A stretch of DNA of 57,427 nucleotides, taken from assembly GCA_015501075.1 (NCBI GenBank), contig JADNYJ010000222.1:1-57427 (forward strand). The letters run 5' to 3'. This document shows, piece after piece, positions 55,196 to 57,427 of the stretch (positions are counted from its first letter, which is position 1; every line of letters begins with the position of its first letter). Source of the DNA: Gymnopilus junonius (lineage: Eukaryota > Basidiomycota > Agaricomycetes > Agaricales > Galerinaceae). The position numbers and the translations under genes are program-made. The notes under the pieces were generated by a model that did not search any database, was not told where the DNA came from, and was given only the letters and a program-made list of their open reading frames with translations.

Positions 55196-56139
55196 ATGAA
55201 TACCTGTGTGAGAGACAGTACAGCAGCAGAGTGGTCTACACCTAGATAGACATATCTCATTTAAATACATAGAATAAAAGAGAGTCACTCAATGAGTGAA
55301 GCTCTAAATGTAAAATGCAGCACATCATAATAAACAAAAAGCATATGCAATATTTTTATTGGCTGCACTGGGTTCTCATATCTTAATTAAATATGCAGTA
55401 TTCAAAGCAGTGGTTGTATGAGGAACACCATTCTCAGATGCTGCACAAGTGAGGGGTGATTCGTGGAACTTCCTACCATATGACTTGAGCGACCGAGAGA
55501 CTGGTGTTCCTCAAATTACCAATGACTTGAGTGCACAAATCAGTGGTGTCTGTTGAACTACTGCCGACTTGGTACTAAAAAAAAATCTTCACAGGCCCGA
55601 GTTCGACTTTTGCCATTGAAGATACTCGTGAGTTTGGATCCAGGTTACTCAAAAGTGCACTCATGTCCAGCCTTACTTGAAGTCATTCCGCATCTCACTC
55701 CATGTTGCCCTCCCTCAGGTGAGGATGTGGGCTGGCACTTGAAGGATCGGGGCTGGAAATCATGTCTTTCTTTCTTCCCTAGGTCCTAATAGCCATCTGG
55801 CCAATCACTCCAACCTCCCTTGCAAGTAATAGTCTGCTGGAAGTGGGACTCTCACCTTGAAGAGGGTGGCCTGTCAGGTGCAATATAGGACATACTCATA
55901 AATCCATCGCGAGCATGTTCTATCTTTTTTTTGGGTTTTCAACAACATACTAACCTTGATTCTTGCCTTCCTTAGATCACATTGGCCATTTAGCCAAGCA
56001 CTTCTGCTTCCCTTGTGGGCTGGCACACACCGCAGGTGCTTTTTCCCCTTCATCGACACCCAACGCAACACTTCATTGATGTTGTTGCAATCCCACCACT
56101 TTCATCACATGCAACAGCGATTAGAGGTGCTTTCTTCTT
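55196..56139. other. No supported gene
   Basis: AT-rich and CpG-poor. Short ORFs (55553-55789, 55956-56297) lack motifs. Splice-like sites are present but no frame could be assembled. Confidence 0.4.
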
Positions 56140-56144
56140 TTTTT

Positions 56145-56300
56145 GGGGGGTCTACAGTTCACCAGTCCAAGCTGAGAACTGGACAGAACAGAAATGGGAG
56201 AACCAGTTCTTGCAGTTCAGTCCAGTCTGGTTCTAGCAAATTTCAGCCAGTTCAATTCTCAGTTCTTGAAAAGGGAGGGAGAACCAGACTGAACTGAGCT
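56145..56300. repeat. GAACTG/CAGTTC inverted-repeat cluster
   Basis: At least six GAACTG or CAGTTC units. The segment CAGTCCAGTCTGGTTC (about 56218-56233) is near-inverted to GAACCAGACTGAACTG (56281-56296), so the transcript could fold back. Possible MITE. Confidence 0.55.
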
Positions 56301-56625
56301 TCAGCAACCCTTAAGTCTCCCTGCCATCAAGTTTCTGTCTCCAGCCAGGTTGACAACAATAGTAAGTGAGTATAGGTTATCTTTTATCTTTTAAAATATG
56401 TAGCAATAAGGAAGTAATAAGGCTCCAGTAAGGATTTCACAAGTCTCCATAAGTCAGCCATATTTCTTATTTTTCTTCAAAGTCTAATCATGCTTATGCT
56501 ATCCAAAAAGTGACTTATAATTCTTTATTCTTTCTAATCTAGTCTGATTAGTGTTAATTCAGAGATGGGGTTTTTATGCTTAAAGACTCGGATTACATAA
56601 GGGAGAGAAAACAAACAGAATGTGA
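56301..56625. other. No supported gene
   Basis: AT-rich stretch, nothing recognised. Confidence 0.4.
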
Positions 56626-57217
56626 AATGAACAGCATGCCACAGTGGCAGCTCCAACACCACCAAAGTCACTGCTTTTGTTACTACCACACACTTAAATG
56701 TTGCTCAAACTGTCAGGCATTGCTGCTATTGTCAATTCATACTGACTATGACTCTTACAATACCTGCTGCCTCTGCAGCTTCTATGCCATGGCAATAATC
56801 ACTGGCATCTCACCATCATCTTCCATGCCAGTGGTAGTACCTGTTTTTACTGCTCCCCTTCTCTCGGATTTTTCATCAATCTCAATGCCTCCTTCACATC
56901 GGGAAGTGTTGCCACTTCCAACATCAAACTCACAGATGTAGAGACCTCATACACCAGATCCACAGCCCAAACTGTCACTATCCAACCCCCATATTGACTA
57001 AGGTGGCATCAGAGAGATGATGGAAGAGAAGATGCCACCGCCCACTGAAGATGAAGAAGTTAGTGCACCATGAGTTGGAGGGGTCAGGGCAAAGGATCTG
57101 GAGAAGAGAGTAGAAGCTAGGGTCACAGTGAGGAAGAGAAAGAAGATGGGAATTTCAGGAATTTGAATCGAGGCTGAGGGTACAGCTGGAGTTGTTGCTG
57201 CTGATACAGGGAAATTT
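56626..57217 (+). pseudogene. Decayed coding fragment, basic/acidic
   Basis: 56940-57217 reads SYTRSTAQTV in one frame and, in another, PHTPDPQPKLSLSNPHI, then MMEEKMPPPTEDEEVSAP, KDLEKRVEARVTVRKRKK and EAEGTAGVVAADTGKF up to TGA 57217. It is interrupted by TGA codons where Arg is plausible. The preceding 56630-56940 may be its 5' part. No domain recognised. Confidence 0.35.
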
Positions 57218-57427
57218 TGAATTTTTTTTGGTCCTAGTATTGAGAGGGTACTGACTCTGGATCAATGTTTACACAGGTTCAGCATTGCTTTTGCAGCTAG
57301 TCTCAAATGTTTTCAACTGGTGCTTACTTCAACAATGAAGTTGCACTGCTTCCCTAGTTTTAGTGCCATTGTGTTATATTGTCTTCTCCAGCATTTTTCT
57401 TCAAATTTGATTGTAATTTATTTCTTG
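57218..57427. other. Right edge, no gene seen
   Basis: AT-rich and CpG-free, no recognisable feature. Confidence 0.4.

Noticed and set aside
1..57427. CRISPR arrays, operons, bacterial signals, tRNA or rRNA genes
   Set aside because: Intron-containing eukaryotic sequence. No regularly spaced short repeats, and no tRNA or rRNA signature recognised by eye.

Overview
The window is transposon-dense DNA from a filamentous basidiomycete. Short spliceosomal introns (GT...CTAAC/CTAAT...AG, about 50-90 nt) interrupt the genes. The element families (Plavaka-type transposase, KDZ-associated CxC5/CxC6 protein, chromodomain Gypsy, endonuclease-free Penelope/Coprina-type RT) are those of agaricomycete genomes. 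An ectomycorrhizal Boletales-like fungus is my best guess, by inference only. I see no convincing complete single-copy host gene. A coiled-coil gene at 21.9-23.1 kb is the best candidate.

Layout. (1) 1-20.9 kb is a three-level nest. A Plavaka-type transposase gene is split at 1963/20278 by an LTR retrotransposon (1964-20272, 225-bp LTRs, 5-bp TSD GACGG). That retrotransposon is split inside its integrase by a 9,877-bp DNA element (8478-18354) with ~0.6-kb inverted repeats and a 7-bp TSD GTACCAA. The inner element carries four genes: unknown gene A, BTB-domain gene B, DDE integrase gene C and unknown gene D. I could not match it to a named superfamily, and it is the best candidate for an undescribed system. 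(2) 21-23.1 kb has a GC-rich dispersed repeat and the coiled-coil gene. (3) 23.2-33.1 kb has two abutting DNA transposons: a MULE (86/88-bp TIRs, 9-bp TSD, transposase apparently intact) and a decayed 5,973-bp element with 8-bp TSD whose protein looks like a P/THAP9-type DDE transposase ending in a PHD finger. (4) 33-49.7 kb is old, strongly CpG-depleted sequence: hairpin repeats, broken coding fragments, a second Gypsy truncated before its protease and split by a Tc1-like element, minisatellites, and a KDZ-associated CxC5/CxC6 gene. (5) 49.7-54.4 kb abruptly becomes CpG-rich. It holds a Penelope-like element whose first ORF contains an intron, a 751-aa RT, and a downstream match to the hammerhead ribozyme core. 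(6) 54.4-57.4 kb returns to CpG-poor decayed fragments and minisatellites.

How it works together. The order of insertions can be read from target duplications: Plavaka, then Gypsy, then the four-gene element; and the P-like element, then the MULE. Many premature stops in the old copies are TGA where Arg (CGA) is expected, and both LTR differences are CG to CA. This suggests cytosine methylation followed by deamination as the main decay route. The four-gene element, the MULE and the Penelope-like RT are the least damaged and so probably the youngest.
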